64,000 bases of DNA from Ricordea florida (GCA_949710005.1 OX453279.1:10338378-10402377), one strand, 5' to 3'; positions 1-16,100 are shown, counted from the first letter of the stretch. The notes: a model not told the origin generated them from the sequence alone. Numbers and translations: made by a program.

Positions 1-1199
1 CTATAAGGCTGAGCTTCCTTGCAACCATCTCTTGGTATTGTATCTTGTCTTCAAAAATGACTACAATCACGACATAAAATGCATTTTAAATTACATATTA
101 AATGCTACAAGATGGTAAAAAGTGCATGTTTATCACTAATCTGTGTAATTAAGACTTATCAGATGAACTTTGGTGCTGTCTGAGCAGTATGCTATAGAAT
201 TAGCTGCCTTAAGAAAATATCTTGACAGCCAAAATACAATACGATTGCGAATTACTATCAATTTGATATTTTACCAAGATGTTGCTTTTTCGTAATTACT
301 ACGAATCTGCAAAGTTTTAGAATTGCAAAGATTCGGTAGGCCGACGTATGATAGAATATCTTTAATTTTAAGGCATATACGCAATTGGTAAGAGTGCGCA
401 TGCGTAGTAACTAAAAGTACTTTTCTTAAATCACATGGAAATCTAATTGCTGCAGTTAAAATTTTATTCGTCATCCAAAGCTAAGTCTATATCCTACTAT
501 AACATATAGATAAAACATGCAAAATGATTCGATAACTTACCCTCTTAGATGACGGTCCTTCTGCCCATACAATCTAATGTCTGGTTTTTTGCAAAAAATC
601 TATAAGGCTGAGCTTCGTTGCAACCATCTCTTGGTATTGTATCTTGTCTTCAAAAATGACTACAATCACGACATAAAATGCATTTTAAATTACATAATAA
701 ATGCTACAAGATGGTAAAAAGTGCATGTCTATCACTAATCTGTGTAATTAAGACTTATCAGATGAACTTTGGTGCTGTCTGAGCAGTATGCTATAGAATT
801 AGCTGCCTTAAGCAAATATCTTGACAGCCAAAATACAATACGATTGCGAATTACTATCAATTTGATATTTTACCAAGATGTTGCTTTTTCGTAATTACTA
901 AGAATCTGCAAAGTTTTAGAATTGCAAAGATTCGGTAGGCCGACGTATGATAGAATATCTTTCATTTTAAGGCATATAGGCAATTGGTCGAACTGCGCAT
1001 GCGTAGTAACTAAAAGTAGTTTTTCTAAATCACATGGAAATCTAATCGTTGCAATGAAAATTTTATTCGTCATCCAAAGCTAAGTCTATATCCTACTATA
1101 ACATATAGATAAAACATGCAAAATGATGCGATAACTTACCCTCTTAGATGACGGTCCTTCTGCCCATACAATCTCTTATCTGTTTTTTTTGCAAAAATT

Positions 1200-4100
1200 C
1201 TATAAGGCTTAGCTTTCTTGCAACCATCTCTTGGTGTTGTATCTTGTCTTAAAAAATAACTACAATCACGACATAAAATGCATTTTAAATTACATTTTAA
1301 ATGCTAAAAGATGGTAAAAATTGCATGTTCATCACTAATCTGTGTAATTAAGACTTATCAGATGAACTTTGGTACTGTCTGAGCAGTATGCTATAGAATT
1401 AGCTGCCTTAAGAAAATATCTTGACAGCCAAAATACAATACGATTACGAATTACTATGAATTTGATTTGTTACCTAGATATTGCCCTTTCGTAATTAGTA
1501 AAAATCTGCAAAGTTTTAGAATTGCAAAGATTCGGAAGGCCGACGTATGATAGACTATCTTTTATTTTAAGGCATATAGGCAATTGGTCGAAGTGCGCAT
1601 GCGTAGTAACTTAAAGTAGTTTCCTTAAATCACATGGAAATCTAATCGTTGCAATTAAAATTTTATTCGTCATCCAAAGCTGAGTCTATATCCTACTATA
1701 ACATATAGATAAAACATCCAAAATGATTCGATAACTTACCCTCCTAGATGACGGTCCTTCTGCCCATACAATCTCTTATATGGTTTTTGACAGAAATCTA
1801 TAAGGCTGAGCTTCCTTGCAACCATCTCTTGGTATTTGTTTCTTGTCTTCAAAAATGACTATAATCACGACATAAAATGCATTTTAAATTACATATTAAA
1901 TGCTACAAGATGGTAAAAATTGCATGTTCATAACTAATCTGTGTAATTAAGACTTATCAGAAGAACTTTGGTACTGTCTGAGCAGTATGCTATAGAGTTA
2001 GCTGCCTTAAGCAAATATCTTGACAGCCAAAATACAATACGATTGCGAATTACTATCAATTTGATTTCTTACCTAGATGTTGCCCTTTCGTAATTAGTAA
2101 AAATCTGCAAAGTTTTAGAATTGCAAAGATTCGGTAGGCCGACGTATGATAGAATATCTTTCATCTTAAGGCATATAGGCAATTGGTCGAAGTGCGCATG
2201 CGTAGTAACTAAAACTAGTTTTCTTACCTCACATGGAAATCTAATCGTTGCAATTAAAACTTTATTCGTCATCCAAAGCTGAGTCTATATCCTACTATAA
2301 CATAGAGATAAAACGTTCAAAATGATTCGATAACTTACCCTCTTAGATGACGGTCCTTCTGCCCATACAATCTCTTATATGGTTTTTTCACAAAAATCTA
2401 TAAGGCTGAGCTTCCTTGCAACCATCTCTTGGTATTTGTTTCTTGTCTTCAAAAATGACTATAATCACGACATAAAATGCATTTTAATTTACATATTAAA
2501 TGCTACAAGATGGTAAAAATTGCATGTTCATCACTAATCTGTGTAATTAAGACTGATCAGAAGAACTTTGGTACTGTCTGAGCAGTATGCTATAGAGTTA
2601 GCTGCCTTAAGCAAATATCTTAACAGCCAAAATACAATACGATTGCGATTTACTATCAATTTAATTTTTTACCTAGATGTTCCCTTTCGTAATTAGTAAA
2701 AATCTGCAAAGTTTTAGAATTGCAAAGATTCGGTAGGCCGACGTATGATAGAATATCTTTCATTTTAAGGCATATAGGCAATTGGTCGAAGTACGCATGC
2801 GTACTAACTAAAAGTAGTTTCCTTAAATCACTTGGAAATCTAATTGCTTTAGTTAAACTTTTATTCGTCATCCAAAGCTGAGTCTATATCCTACTATAAC
2901 ATATAGATAAAACATCCAAAATGATTCGATAACTTACCCTCTTAGATGACGGTCCTTCTGCCCATACAATCTCTTATATGTTTTTTGACAAAAATCTATA
3001 AGGCTGAGCTTCCTTGCAACCATCTCTTGGTATTTGTTTCTTGTCTTCAAAAATGACTATAATCACGACATAAAATGCATTTTAAATCGCATATTAAATG
3101 CTACAAGATGGTAAAAATTGCATGTTTATCACTAATCTGTGTAATTAAGACTTATCAGAAGAACTTTGGTACTGTCTGAGCAGTATGCTATAGAGTTAGC
3201 TGCCTTAAGCAAATATCTTAACAGCCAAGATACAATACGATTGCGAATTACTATCAATTTGATTTCTTACCTAGATGTTGCCCTTTCGTAATTAGTAAAA
3301 ATCTGCAAAGTTTTAGAATTGCAAAGATTCGGTAGGCCGACGTATGATAGAATATCTTTCATTTTAAGGCATATAGGCAATTGGTCGAAGTGCGCATGCG
3401 TAGTAACTAAAAGTACTTTCCTTAAATCACATGGAAATCTAATTGCTGCAGTTAAAATTTTATTCGTCATCCAAAGCTAAGTCTATATCCTACTATAACA
3501 TATAGATAAAACATGCAAAATGATTCGATAACTTACCCTCTTAGATGACGGTCCTTCTGCCCATACAATCTAATGTCTGGTTTTTTGCAAAAAATCTATA
3601 AGGCTGAGCTTCGTTGCAACCATCTCTTGGTATTGTATCTTGTCTTCAAAAATGACTACAATCACGACATAAAATGCATTTTAAATTACATAATAAATGC
3701 TACAAGATGGTAAAAAGTGCATGTCTATCACTAATCTGTGTAATTAAGACTTATCAGATGAACTTTGGTGCTGTCTGAGCAGTATGCTATAGAATTAGCT
3801 GCCTTAAGAAAATATCTTGACAGCCAAAATACAATACGATTGCGAATTACTATCAATTTGATATTTTACCAAGATGTTGCTTTTTCGTAATTACTAAGAA
3901 TCTGCAAAGTTTTAGAATTGCAAAGATTCGGTAGGCCGACGTATGATAGAATATCTTTCATTTTAAGGCATATAGGCAGTTGGTCGAATTGCGCATGCGT
4001 AGTAACTAAAAGTAGTTTTTCTAAATCACATGGAAATCTAATCGTTGCAATGAAAATTTTATTCGTCATTCAAAGCGGAGTCTATATCCTACTATAACAT

Positions 4101-7100
4101 ATAGATAAAACATTCAAAATGATGCGATAACTTACCCTCTTAGATGACGGTCCTTCTGCCCATACAATCTCTTATCTGTTTTTTTTGCAAAAATTCTATA
4201 AGGCTTAGCTTTCTTGCAACCATCTCTTGGTGTTGTATCTTGTCTTAAAAAATAACTACAATCACGACATAAAATGCATTTTAAATTACATTTTAAATGC
4301 TAAAAGATGCTAAAAATTGCATGTTCATCACTAATCTGTGTAATTAAGACTTATCAGATGAACTTTGGTACTGTCTGAGCAGTATGCTATAGAATTAGCT
4401 GCCTTAAGAAAATATCTTGACAGCCAAAATACAATACGATTACGAATTACTATGAATTTGATTTGTTACCTAGATATTGCCCTTTCGTAATTAGTAAAAA
4501 TCTGCAAAGTTTTAGAATTGCAAAGATTCGGAAGGCCGACGTATGATAGACTATCTTTCATTTTAAGGCATATAGGCAATTGGTCGAAGTGCGCATGCGT
4601 AGTAACTTAAAGTAGTTTCCTTAAAACACATGGAAATCTAATTGCTGCAGTTAAATATTTATTCGTCATCCAAAGCTGAGTCTATATCCTACTATAACAT
4701 ATAAATAAAACATTCAAAATGATGCGATAACTTACCCTCTTAGATGACGGTCCTTCTGCCCATACAATCTCTTATCTGTTTTTTTTGCAAAAATTCTATA
4801 AGGCTTAGCTTTCTTGCAACCATCTCTTGGTGTTGTATCTTGTCTTAAAAAATAACTACAATCACGACATAAAATGCATTTTAAATTACATTTTAAATGC
4901 TAAAAGATGGTAAAAATTGCATGTTCATCACTAATCTGTGTAATTAAGACTTATTAGATGAACTTTGGTACTGTCTGAGCAGTATGCTATAGAATTAGCT
5001 GCCTTAAGCAAATATCTTGACAGCCAAAATACAATACGATTACGAATTACTATCAATTTGATTTGTTACCTAGATATTGCCCTTTCGTAATTAGTAAAAA
5101 TCTGCAAAGTTTTAGAATTGCAAAGATTCGGAAGGCCGACGTATGATAGACTATCTTTTATTTTAAGGCATATAGGCAATTGGTCGAAGTGCGCATGCGT
5201 AGTAACTTAAAGTAGTTTCCTTAAATCACATGGAAATCTAATCGTTGCAATTAAAATTTTATTCGTCATCCAAAGCTGAGTCTATATCCTACTATAACAT
5301 ATAGATAAAACATCCAAAATGATTCGATAACTTACCCTCCTAGATGACGGTCCTTCTGCCCATACAATCTCTTATATGGTTTTTGACAGAAATCTATAAG
5401 GCTGAGCTTCCTTGCAACCATCTCTTGGTATTTGTTTCTTGTCTTCAAAAATGACTATAATCACGACATAAAATGCATTTTAAATTACATATTAAATGCT
5501 ACAAGATGGTAAAAATTGCATGTTCATCACTAATCTGTGTAATTAAGACTTATCAGAAGAACTTTGGTACTGTCTGAGCAGTATGCTATAGAGTTAGCTG
5601 CCTTAAGCAAATATCTTGACAGCCAAAATACAATACGATTGCGAATTACTATCAATTTGATTTCTTACCTAGATGTTGCCCTTTCGTAATTAGTAAAAAT
5701 CTGCAAAGTTTTAGAATTGCAAAGATTCGGTAGGGCGACGTATGATAGAATATCTTTCATCTTAAGGCATATAGGCAATTGGTCGAAGTGCGCATGCGTA
5801 GTAACTAAAACTAGTTTTCTTACCTCACATGGAAATCTAATCGTTGCAATTAAAACTTTATTCGTCATCCAAAGCTGAGTCTATATCCTACTATAACATA
5901 GAGATAAAACATTCAAAATGATTCGATAACTTACCCTCTTAGATGACGGTCCTTCTGCCCATACAATCTCTTATATGGTTTTTTCACAAAAATCTATAAG
6001 GCTGAGCTTCCTTGCAACCATCTCTTGGTATTTGTTTCTTGTCTTCAAAAATGACTATAATCACGACATAAAATGCATTTTAAATTACATATTAAATGCT
6101 ACAAGATGGTAAAAATTGCATGTTCATCACTAATCTGTGTAATTAAGACTTATCAGAAGAACTTTGGTACTGTCTGAGCAGTATGCTATAGAGTTAGCTG
6201 CCTTAAGCAAATATCTTAACAGCCAAAATACAATACGATTGCGATTTACTATCAATTTAATTTTTTACCTAGATGTTCCCTTTCGTAATTAGTAAAAATC
6301 TGCAAAGTTTTAGAATTGCAAAGATTCGGTAGGCCGACGTATGATAGAATATCTTTCATTTTAAGGCATATAGGCAATTGGTCGAAGTACGCATGCGTAC
6401 TAACTAAAAGTAGTTTCCTTAAATCACTTGGAAATCTAATTGCTTTAGTTAAACTTTTATTCGTCATCCAAAGCTGAGTCTATATCCTACTATAACATAT
6501 AGATAAAACATCCAAAATGATTCGATAACTTACCCTCTTAGATGACGGTCCTTCTGCCCATACAATCTCTTATATGTTTTTTGACAAAAATCTATAAGGC
6601 TGAGCTTCCTTGCAACCATCTCTTGGTATTTGTTTCTTCTCTTCAAAAATGACTATAATCACGACATAAAATGCATTTTAAATTGCATATTAAATGCTAC
6701 AAGATGGTAAAAATTGCATGTTTATCACTAATCTGTGTAATTAAGACTTATCAGAAGAACTTTGGTACTGTCTGAGCAGTATGCTATGGAGTTAGCTGCC
6801 TTAAGCAAATATCTTAACAGCCAAGATACAATACGATTGCGAATTACTATCAATTTGATTTCTTACCTAGATGTTGCCCTTTCGTAATTAGTAAAAATCT
6901 GCAAAGTTTTAGAATTGCAAAGATTCGGTAGGCCGACGTATGATAGAATATCTTTCATTTTAAGGCATATAGGCAATTGGTCGAAGTGCGCATGCGTAGT
7001 AACTAAAAGTACTTTCCTTAAATCACATGGAAATCTAATTGCTGCAGTTAAAATTTTATTCGTCATCCAAAGCTAAGTCTATATCCTACTATAACATATA

Positions 7101-7771
7101 GATAAAACATGCAAAATGATTCGATAACTTACCCTCTTAGATGACGGTCCTTCTGCCCATACAATCTAATGTCTGGTTTTTTGCAAAAAATCTATAAGGC
7201 TGAGCTTCGTTGCAACCATCTCTTGGTATTGTATCTTGTCTTCAAAAATGACTACAATCACGACATAAAATGCATTTTAAATTACATAATAAATGCTACA
7301 AGATGGTAAAAAGTGCATGTCTATCACTAATCTGTGTAATTAAGACTTATCAGATGAACTTTGGTGCTGTCTGAGCAGTATGCTATAGAATTAGCTGCCT
7401 TAAGAAAATATCTTGACAGCCAAAATACAATACGATTGCGAATTACTATCAATTTGATATTTTACCAAGATGTTGCTTTTTCGTAATTACTAAGAATCTG
7501 CAAAGTTTTAGAATTGCAAAGATTCGGTAGGCCGACGTATGATAGAATATCTTTCATTTTAAGGCATATAGGCAGTTGGTCGAATTGCGCATGCGTAGTA
7601 ACTAAAAGTAGTTTTTCTAAATCACATGGAAATCTAATCGTTGCAATGAAAATTTTATTCGTCATTCAAAGCGGAGTCTATATCCTACTATAACATATAG
7701 ATAAAACATTCAAAATGATGCGATAACTTACCCTCTTAGATGACGGTCCTTCTGCCCATACAATCTCTTAT
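1200..7771. repeat. Higher-order repeat, 6-monomer period (3596 bp)
   Basis: Positions 1200-4175 and 4796-7771 align at a constant offset of 3596 bp, including rare private variants. Examples are the GGTTTTTGACAGAAATC junction and the single-base deletion in GATGTTCCC at 2679 and 6275. The similarity stops abruptly at 4176/7772, where a different monomer type follows. A 3-monomer offset of about 1797 bp relates part of this block to about 7790-9560, as judged by the variants at 6252 and 8049. Confidence 0.85.
2790..2805. repeat. Perfect 16-bp palindrome in one monomer variant
   Basis: AGTACGCATGCGTACT is its own reverse complement. It replaces the usual AGTGCGCATGCGTAGT. The same perfect palindrome occurs at 6386-6401, 8183-8198, 12379-12394, 16574-16589 and 21066-21081, always in the variant whose frame contains HAYFDQL. 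Confidence 0.9.
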
Positions 7772-10188
7772 ATGGTTTTTTCACAAAAATCTATAAGGCT
7801 GAGCTTCCTTGCAACCATCTCTTGGTATTTGTTTCTTGTCTTCAAAAATGACTATAATCACGACATAAAATGCATTTTAAATTACATATTAAATGCTACA
7901 AGATGGTAAAAATTGCATGTTCATCACTAATCTGTGTAATTAAGACTTATCAGAAGAACTTTGGTACTGTCTGAGCAGTATGCTATAGAGTTAGCTGCCT
8001 TAAGCAAATATCTTAACAGCCAAAATACAATACGATTGCGATTTACTATCAATTTAATTTTTTACCTAGATGTTCCCTTTCGTAATTAGTAAAAATCTGC
8101 AAAGTTTTAGAATTGCAAAGATTCGGTAGGCCGACGTATGATAGAATATCTTTCATTTTAAGGCATATAGGCAATTGGTCGAAGTACGCATGCGTACTAA
8201 CTAAAAGTAGTTTCCTTAAATCACTTGGAAATCTAATTGCTTTAGTTAAACTTTTATTCGTCATCCAAAGCTGAGTCTATATCCTACTATAACATATAGA
8301 TAAAACATCCAAAATGATTCGATAACTTACCCTCTTAGATGACGGTCCTTCTGCCCATACAATCTCTTATATGTTTTTTGACAAAAATCTATAAGGCTGA
8401 GCTTCCTTGCAACCATCTCTTGGTATTTGTTTCTTGTCTTCAAAAATGACTATAATCACGACATAAAATGCATTTTAAATTGCATATTAAATGCTACAAG
8501 ATGGTAAAAATTGCATGTTTATCACTAATCTGTGTAATTAAGACTTATCAGAAGAACTTTGGTACTGTCTGAGCAGTATGCTATGGAGTTAGCTGCCTTA
8601 AGCAAATATCTTAACAGCCAAGATACAATACGATTGCGAATTACTATCAATTTGATTTCTTACCTAGATGTTGCCCTTTCGTAATTAGTAAAAATCTGCA
8701 AAGTTTTAGAATTGCAAAGATTCGGTAGGCCGACGTATGATAGAATATCTTTCATTTTAAGGCATATAGGCAATTGGTCGAAGTGCGCATGCGTAGTAAC
8801 TAAAAGTACTTTCCTTAAATCACATGGAAATCTAATTGCTGCAGTTAAAATTTTATTCGTCATCCAAAGCTAAGTCTATATCTTACTATAACATATAGAT
8901 AAAACATGCAAAATGATTCGATAACTTACCCTCTTAGATGACGGTCCTTCTGCCCATACAATCTAATGTCTGGTTTTTTGCAAAAAATCTATAAGGCTGA
9001 GCTTCGTTGCAACCATCTCTTGGTATTGTATCTTGTCTTCAAAAATGACTACAATCACGACATAAAATGCATTTTAAATTACATAATAAATGCTACAAGA
9101 TGGTAAAAAGTGCATGTCTATCACTAATCTGTGTAATTAAGACTTATCAGATGAACTTTGGTGCTGTCTGAGCAGTATGCTATAGAATTAGCTGCCTTAA
9201 GAAAATATCTTGACAGCCAAAATACAATACGATTGCGAATTACTATCAATTTGATATTTTACCAAGATGTTGCTTTTTCGTAATTACTAAGAATCTGCAA
9301 AGTTTTAGAATTGCAAAGATTCGGTAGGCCGACGTATGATAGAATATCTTTCATTTTAAGGCATATAGGCAGTTGGTCGAATTGCGCATGCGTAGTAACT
9401 AAAAGTAGTTTTTCTAAATCACATGGAAATCTAATCGTTGCAATGAAAATTTTATTCGTCATTCAAAGCGGAGTCTATATCCTACTATAACATATAGATA
9501 AAACATTCAAAATGATGCGATAACTTACCCTCTTAGATGACGGTCCTTCTGCCCATACAATCTCTTATCTGTTTTTTTTGCAAAAATTCTATAAGGCTTA
9601 GCTTTCTTGCAACCATCTCTTGGTGTTGTATCTTGTCTTAAAAAATAACTACAATCACGACATAAAATGCATTTTAAATTACATTTTAAATGCTAAAAGA
9701 TGCTAAAAATTGCATGTTCATCACTAATCTGTGTAATTAAGACTTATCAGATGAACTTTGGTACTGTCTGAGCAGTATGCTATAGAATTAGCTGCCTTAA
9801 GAAAATATCTTGACAGCCAAAATACAATACGATTACGAATTACTATGAATTTGATTTGTTACCTAGATATTGCCCTTTCGTAATTAGTAAAAATCTGCAA
9901 AGTTTTAGAATTGCAAAGATTCGGAAGGCCGACGTATGATAGACTATCTTTCATTTTAAGGCATATAGGCAATTGGTCGAAGTGCGCATGCGTAGTAACT
10001 TAAAGTAGTTTCCTTAAATCACATGGAAATCTAATTGCTGCAGTTAAAATTTTATTCGTCATCCAAAGCTGAGTCTATATCCTACTATAACATATAGATA
10101 AAACATTCAAAATGATGCGATAACTTACCCTCTTAGATGACGGTCCTTCTGCCCATACAATCTCTTATCTGTTTTTTTTGCAAAAATT

Positions 10189-13100
10189 CTATAAGGCTTA
10201 GCTTTCTTGCAACCATCTCTTGGTGTTGTATCTTGTCTTAAAAAATAACTACAATCACGACATAAAATGCATTTTAAATTACATTTTAAATGCTAAAAGA
10301 TGCTAAAAATTGCATGTTCATCACTAATCTGTGTAATTAAGACTTATCAGATGAACTTTGGTACTGTCTGAGCAGTATGCTATAGAATTAGCTGCCTTAA
10401 GAAAATATCTTGACAGCCAAAATACAATACGATTACGAATTACTATGAATTTGATTTGTTACCTAGATATTGCCCTTTCGTAATTAGTAAAAATCTGCAA
10501 AGTTTTAGAATTGCAAAGATTCGGAAGGCCGACGTATGATAGACTATCTTTCATTTTAAGGCATATAGGCAATTGGTCGAAGTGCGCATGCGTAGTAACT
10601 TAAAGTAGTTTCCTTAAATCACATGGAAATCTAATTGCTGCAGTTAAAATTTTATTCGTCATCCAAAGCTGAGTCTATATCCTACTATAACATATAGATA
10701 AAACATTCAAAATGATGCGATAACTTACCCTCTTAGATGACGGTCCTTCTGCCCATACAATCTCTTATCTGTTTTTTTTGCAAAAATTCTATAAGGCTTA
10801 GCTTTCTTGCAACCATCTCTTGGTGTTGTATCTTGTCTTAAAAAATAACTACAATCACGACATAAAATGCATTTTAAATTACATTTTAAATGCTAAAAGA
10901 TGGTAAAAATTGCATGTTCATCACTAATCTGTGTAATTAAGACTTATTAGATGAACTTTGGTACTGTCTGAGCAGTATGCTATAGAATTAGCTGCCTTAA
11001 GCAAATATCTTGACAGCCAAAATACAATACGATTACGAATTACTATCAATTTGATTTGTTACCTAGATATTGCCCTTTCGTAATTAGTAAAAATCTGCAA
11101 AGTTTTAGAATTGCAAAGATTCGGAAGGCCGACGTATGATAGACTATCTTTTATTTTAAGGCATATAGGCAATTGGTCGAAGTGCGCATGCGTAGTAACT
11201 TAAAGTAGTTTCCTTAAATCACATGGAAATCTAATCGTTGCAATTAAAATTTTATTCGTCATCCAAAGCTGAGTCTATATCCTACTATAACATATAGATA
11301 AAACATCCAAAATGATTCGATAACTTACCCTCCTAGATGACGGTCCTTCTGCCCATACAATCTCTTATATGGTTTTTGACAGAAATCTATAAGGCTGAGC
11401 TTCCTTGCAACCATCTCTTGGTATTTGTTTCTTGTCTTCAAAAATGACTATAATCACGACATAAAATGCATTTTAAATTACATATTAAATGCTACAAGAT
11501 GGTAAAAATTGCATGTTCATCACTAATCTGTGTAATTAAGACTTATCAGAAGAACTTTGGTACTGTCTGAGCAGTATGCTATAGAGTTAGCTGCCTTAAG
11601 CAAATATCTTGACAGCCAAAATACAATACGATTGCGAATTACTATCAATTTGATTTCTTACCTAGATGTTGCCCTTTCGTAATTAGTAAAAATCTGCAAA
11701 GTTTTAGAATTGCAAAGATTCGGTAGGCCGACGTATGATAGAATATCTTTCATCTTAAGGCATATAGGCAATTGGTCGAAGTGCGCATGCGTAGTAACTA
11801 AAACTAGTTTTCTTACCTCACATGGAAATCTAATCGTTGCAATTAAAACTTTATTCGTCATCCAAAGCTGAGTCTATATCCTACTATAACATAGAGATAA
11901 AACATTCAAAAGGATTCGATAACTTACCCTCTTAGATGACGGTCCTTCTGCCCATACAATCTCTTATATGGTTTTTTCACAAAAATCTATAAGGCTGAGC
12001 TTCCTTGCAACCATCTCTTGGTATTTGTTTCTTGTCTTCAAAAATGACTATAATCACGACATAAAATGCATTTTAAATTACATATTAAATGCTACAAGAT
12101 GGTAAAAATTGCATGTTCATCACTAATCTGTGTAATTAAGACTTATCAGAAGAACTTTGGTACTGTCTGAGCAGTATGCTATAGAGTTAGCTGCCTTAAG
12201 CAAATATCTTAACAGCCAAAATACAATACGATTGCGATTTACTATCAATTTAATTTTTTACCTAGATGTTCCCTTTCGTAATTAGTAAAAATCTGCAAAG
12301 TTTTAGAATTGCAAAGATTCGGTAGGCCGACGTATGATAGAATATCTTTCATTTTAAGGCATATAGGCAATTGGTCGAAGTACGCATGCGTACTAACTAA
12401 AAGTAGTTTCCTTAAATCACTTGGAAATCTAATTGCTTTAGTTAAACTTTTATTCGTCATCCAAAGCTGAGTCTATATCCTACTATAACATATAGATAAA
12501 ACATCCAAAATGATTCGATAACTTACCCTCTTAGATGACGGTCCTTCTGCCCATACAATCTCTTATATGTTTTTTGACAAAAATCTATAAGGCTGAGCTT
12601 CCTTGCAACCATCTCTTGGTATTTGTTTCTTGTCTTCAAAAATGACTATAATCACGACATAAAATGCATTTTAAATTGCATATTAAATGCTACAAGATGG
12701 TAAAAATTGCATGTTTATCACTAATCTGTGTAATTAAGACTTATCAGAAGAACTTTGGTACTGTCTGAGCAGTATGCTATGGAGTTAGCTGCCTTAAGCA
12801 AATATCTTAACAGCCAAGATACAATACGATTGCGAATTACTATCAATTTGATTTCTTACCTAGATGTTGCCCTTACGTAATTAGTAAAAATCTGCAAAGT
12901 TTTAGAATTGCAAAGATTCGGTAGGCCGACGTATGATAGAATATCTTTCATTTTAAGGCATATAGGCAATTGGTCGAAGTGCGCATGCGTAGTAACTAAA
13001 AGTACTTTCCTTAAATCACATGGAAATCTAATTGCTGCAGTTAAAATTTTATTCGTCATCCAAAGGTAAGTCTATATCCTACTATAACATATAGATAAAA

Positions 13101-16100
13101 CATGCAAAATGATTCGATAACTTACCCTCTTAGATGACGGTCCTTCTGCCCATACAATCTAATGTCTGGTTTTTTGCAAAAAATCTATAAGGCTGAGCTT
13201 CCTTGCAACCATCTCTTGGTATTGTATCTTGTCTTCAAAAATGACTACAATCACGACATAAAATGCATTTTAAATTACATATTAAATGCTACAAGATGGT
13301 AAAAAGTGCATGTTTATCACTAATCTGTGTAATTAAGACTTATCAGATGAACTTTGGTGCTGTCTGAGCAGTATGCTATAGAATTAGCTGCCTTAAGAAA
13401 ATATCTTGACAGCCAAAATACAATACGATTGCGAATTACTATCAATTTGATATTTTACCAAGATGTTGCTTTTTCGTAATTACTAAGAATCTGCAAAGTT
13501 TTAGAATAGCAAAGATTCGGTAGGCCGACGTATGATAGAATATCTTTAATTTTAAGGCATATACGCAATTGGTCCAAGTGCGCATGCGTAGTAACTAAAA
13601 GTACTTTTCTTAAATCACATGGAAATCTAATTGCTGCAGTTAAAATTTTATTCGTCATCCAAAGCTAAGTCTATATCCTACTATAACATATAGATAAAAC
13701 ATGCAAAATGATTCGATAACTTACCCTCTTAGATGACGGTCCTTCTGCCCATACAATCTAATGTCTGGTTTTTTGCAAAAAATCTATAAGGCTGAGCTTC
13801 GTTGCAACCATCTCTTGGTATTGTATCTTGTCTTCAAAAATGACTACAATCACGACATAAAATGCATTTTAAATTACATAATAAATGCTACAAGATGGTA
13901 AAAAGTGCATGTCTATCACTAATCTGTGTAATTAAGACTTATCAGATGAACTTTGGTGCTGTCTGAGCAGTATGCTATAGAATTAGCTGCCTTAAGAAAA
14001 TATCTTGACAGCCAAAATACAATACGATTGCGAATTACTATCAATTTGATATTTTACCAAGATGTTGCTTTTTCGTAATTACTAAGAATCTGCAAAGTTT
14101 TAGAATTGCAAAGATTCGGTAGGCCGACGTATGATAGAATATCTTTCATTTTAAGGCATATAGGCAGTTGGTCGAATTGCGCATGCGTAGTAACTAAAAG
14201 TAGTTTTTCTAAATCACATGGAAATCTAATCGTTGCAATGAAAATTTTATTCGTCATTCAAAGCGGAGTCTATATCCTACTATAACATATAGATAAAACA
14301 TTCAAAATGATGCGATAACTTAGCCTCTTAGATGACGGTCCTTCTGCCCATACAATCTCTTATCTGTTTTTTTTGCAAAAATTCTATAAGGCTTAGCTTT
14401 CTTGTAACCATCTCTTGGTGTTGTATCTTGTCTTAAAAAATAACTACAATCACGACATAAAATGCATTTTAAATTACATTTTAAATGCTAAAAGATGCTA
14501 AAAATTGCATGTTCATCACTAATCTGTGTAATTAAGACTTATCAGATGAACTTTGGTACTGTCTGAGCAGTATGCTATAGAATTAGCTGCCTTAAGAAAA
14601 TATCTTGACAGCCAAAATACAATACGATTACGAATTACTATGAATTTGATTTGTTACCTAGATATTGCCCTTTCGTAATTAGTAAAAATCTGCAAAGTTT
14701 TAGAATTGCAAAGATTCGGAAGGCCGACGTATGATAGACTATCTTTCATTTTAAGGCATATAGGCAATTGGTCGAAGTGCGCATGCGTAGTAACTTAAAG
14801 TAGTTTCCTTAAATCACATGGAAATCTAATTGCTGCAGTTAAAATTTTATTCGTCATCCAAAGCTGAGTCTATATCCTACTATAACATATAGATAAAACA
14901 TTCAAAATGATGCGATAACTTACCCTCTTAGATGACGGTCCTTCTGCCCATACAATCTCTTATCTGTTTTTTTTGCAAAAATTCTATAAGGCTTAGCTTT
15001 CTTGCAACCATCTCTTGGTGTTGTATCTTGTCTTAAAAAATAACTACAATCACGACATAAAATGCATTTTAAATTACATTTTAAATGCTAAAAGATGGTA
15101 AAAATTGCATGTTCATCACTAATCTGTGTAATTAAGACTTATTAGATGAACTTTGGTACTGTCTGAGCAGTATGCTATAGAATTAGCTGCCTTAAGCAAA
15201 TATCTTGACAGCCAAAATACAATACGATTACGAATTACTATCAATTTGATTTGTTACCTAGATATTGCCCTTTCGTAATTAGTAAAAATCTGCAAAGTTT
15301 TAGAATTGCAAAGATTCGGAAGGCCGACGTATGATAGACTATCTTTTATTTTAAGGCATATAGGCAATTGGTCGAAGTGCGCATGCGTAGTAACTTAAAG
15401 TAGTTTCCTTAAATCACATGGAAATCTAATCGTTGCAATTAAAATTTTATTCGTCATCCAAAGCTGAGTCTATATCCTACTATAACATATAGATAAAACA
15501 TCCAAAATGATTCGATAACTTACCCTCCTAGATGACGGTCCTTCTGCCCATACAATCTCTTATATGGTTTTTGACAGAAATCTATAAGGCTGAGCTTCCT
15601 TGCAACCATCTCTTGGTATTTGTTTCTTGTCTTCAAAAATGACTATAATCACGACATAAAATGCATTTTAAATTACATATTAAATGCTACAAGATGGTAA
15701 AAATTGCATGTTCATCACTAATCTGTGTAATTAAGACTTATCAGAAGAACTTTGGTACTGTCTGAGCAGTATGCTATAGAGTTAGCTGCCTTAAGCAAAT
15801 ATCTTGACAGCCAAAATACAATACGATTGCGAATTACTATCAATTTGATTTCTTACCTAGATGTTGCCCTTTCGTAATTAGTAAAAATCTGCAAAGTTTT
15901 AGAATTGCAAAGATTCGGTAGGCCGACGTATGATAGAATATCTTTCATCTTAAGGCATATAGGCAATTGGTCGAAGTGCGCATAAGTAGTAACTAAAACT
16001 AGTTTTCTTACCTCACATGGAAATCTAATCGTTGCAATTAAAACTTTATTCGTCATCCAAAGCGGAGTCTATATCCTACTATAACATAGAGATAAAACAT

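Noticed and set aside
240-480. CENP-B box in the satellite monomer
   Set aside because: Candidates near ATTCGGTAGGCCGACG and ATTCGTCATCCAAAGC do not meet the core pattern (TTCG, A, CGGG). A centromeric role is therefore not supported by motif.
480-560. U1-snRNA-like 5' end (AACTTACC, TTCTTACCTAG) on the plus strand in each monomer
   Set aside because: Only the few bases complementary to a 5' splice site match. There is no U1 stem-loop sequence or Sm site. They are better read as donor sites on the minus strand.
520-560. Tandem spliced-leader RNA genes (donor GGTAAGT in every repeat)
   Set aside because: I see no convincing Sm-binding site or three-stem structure after the donor, and a second donor per monomer does not fit.
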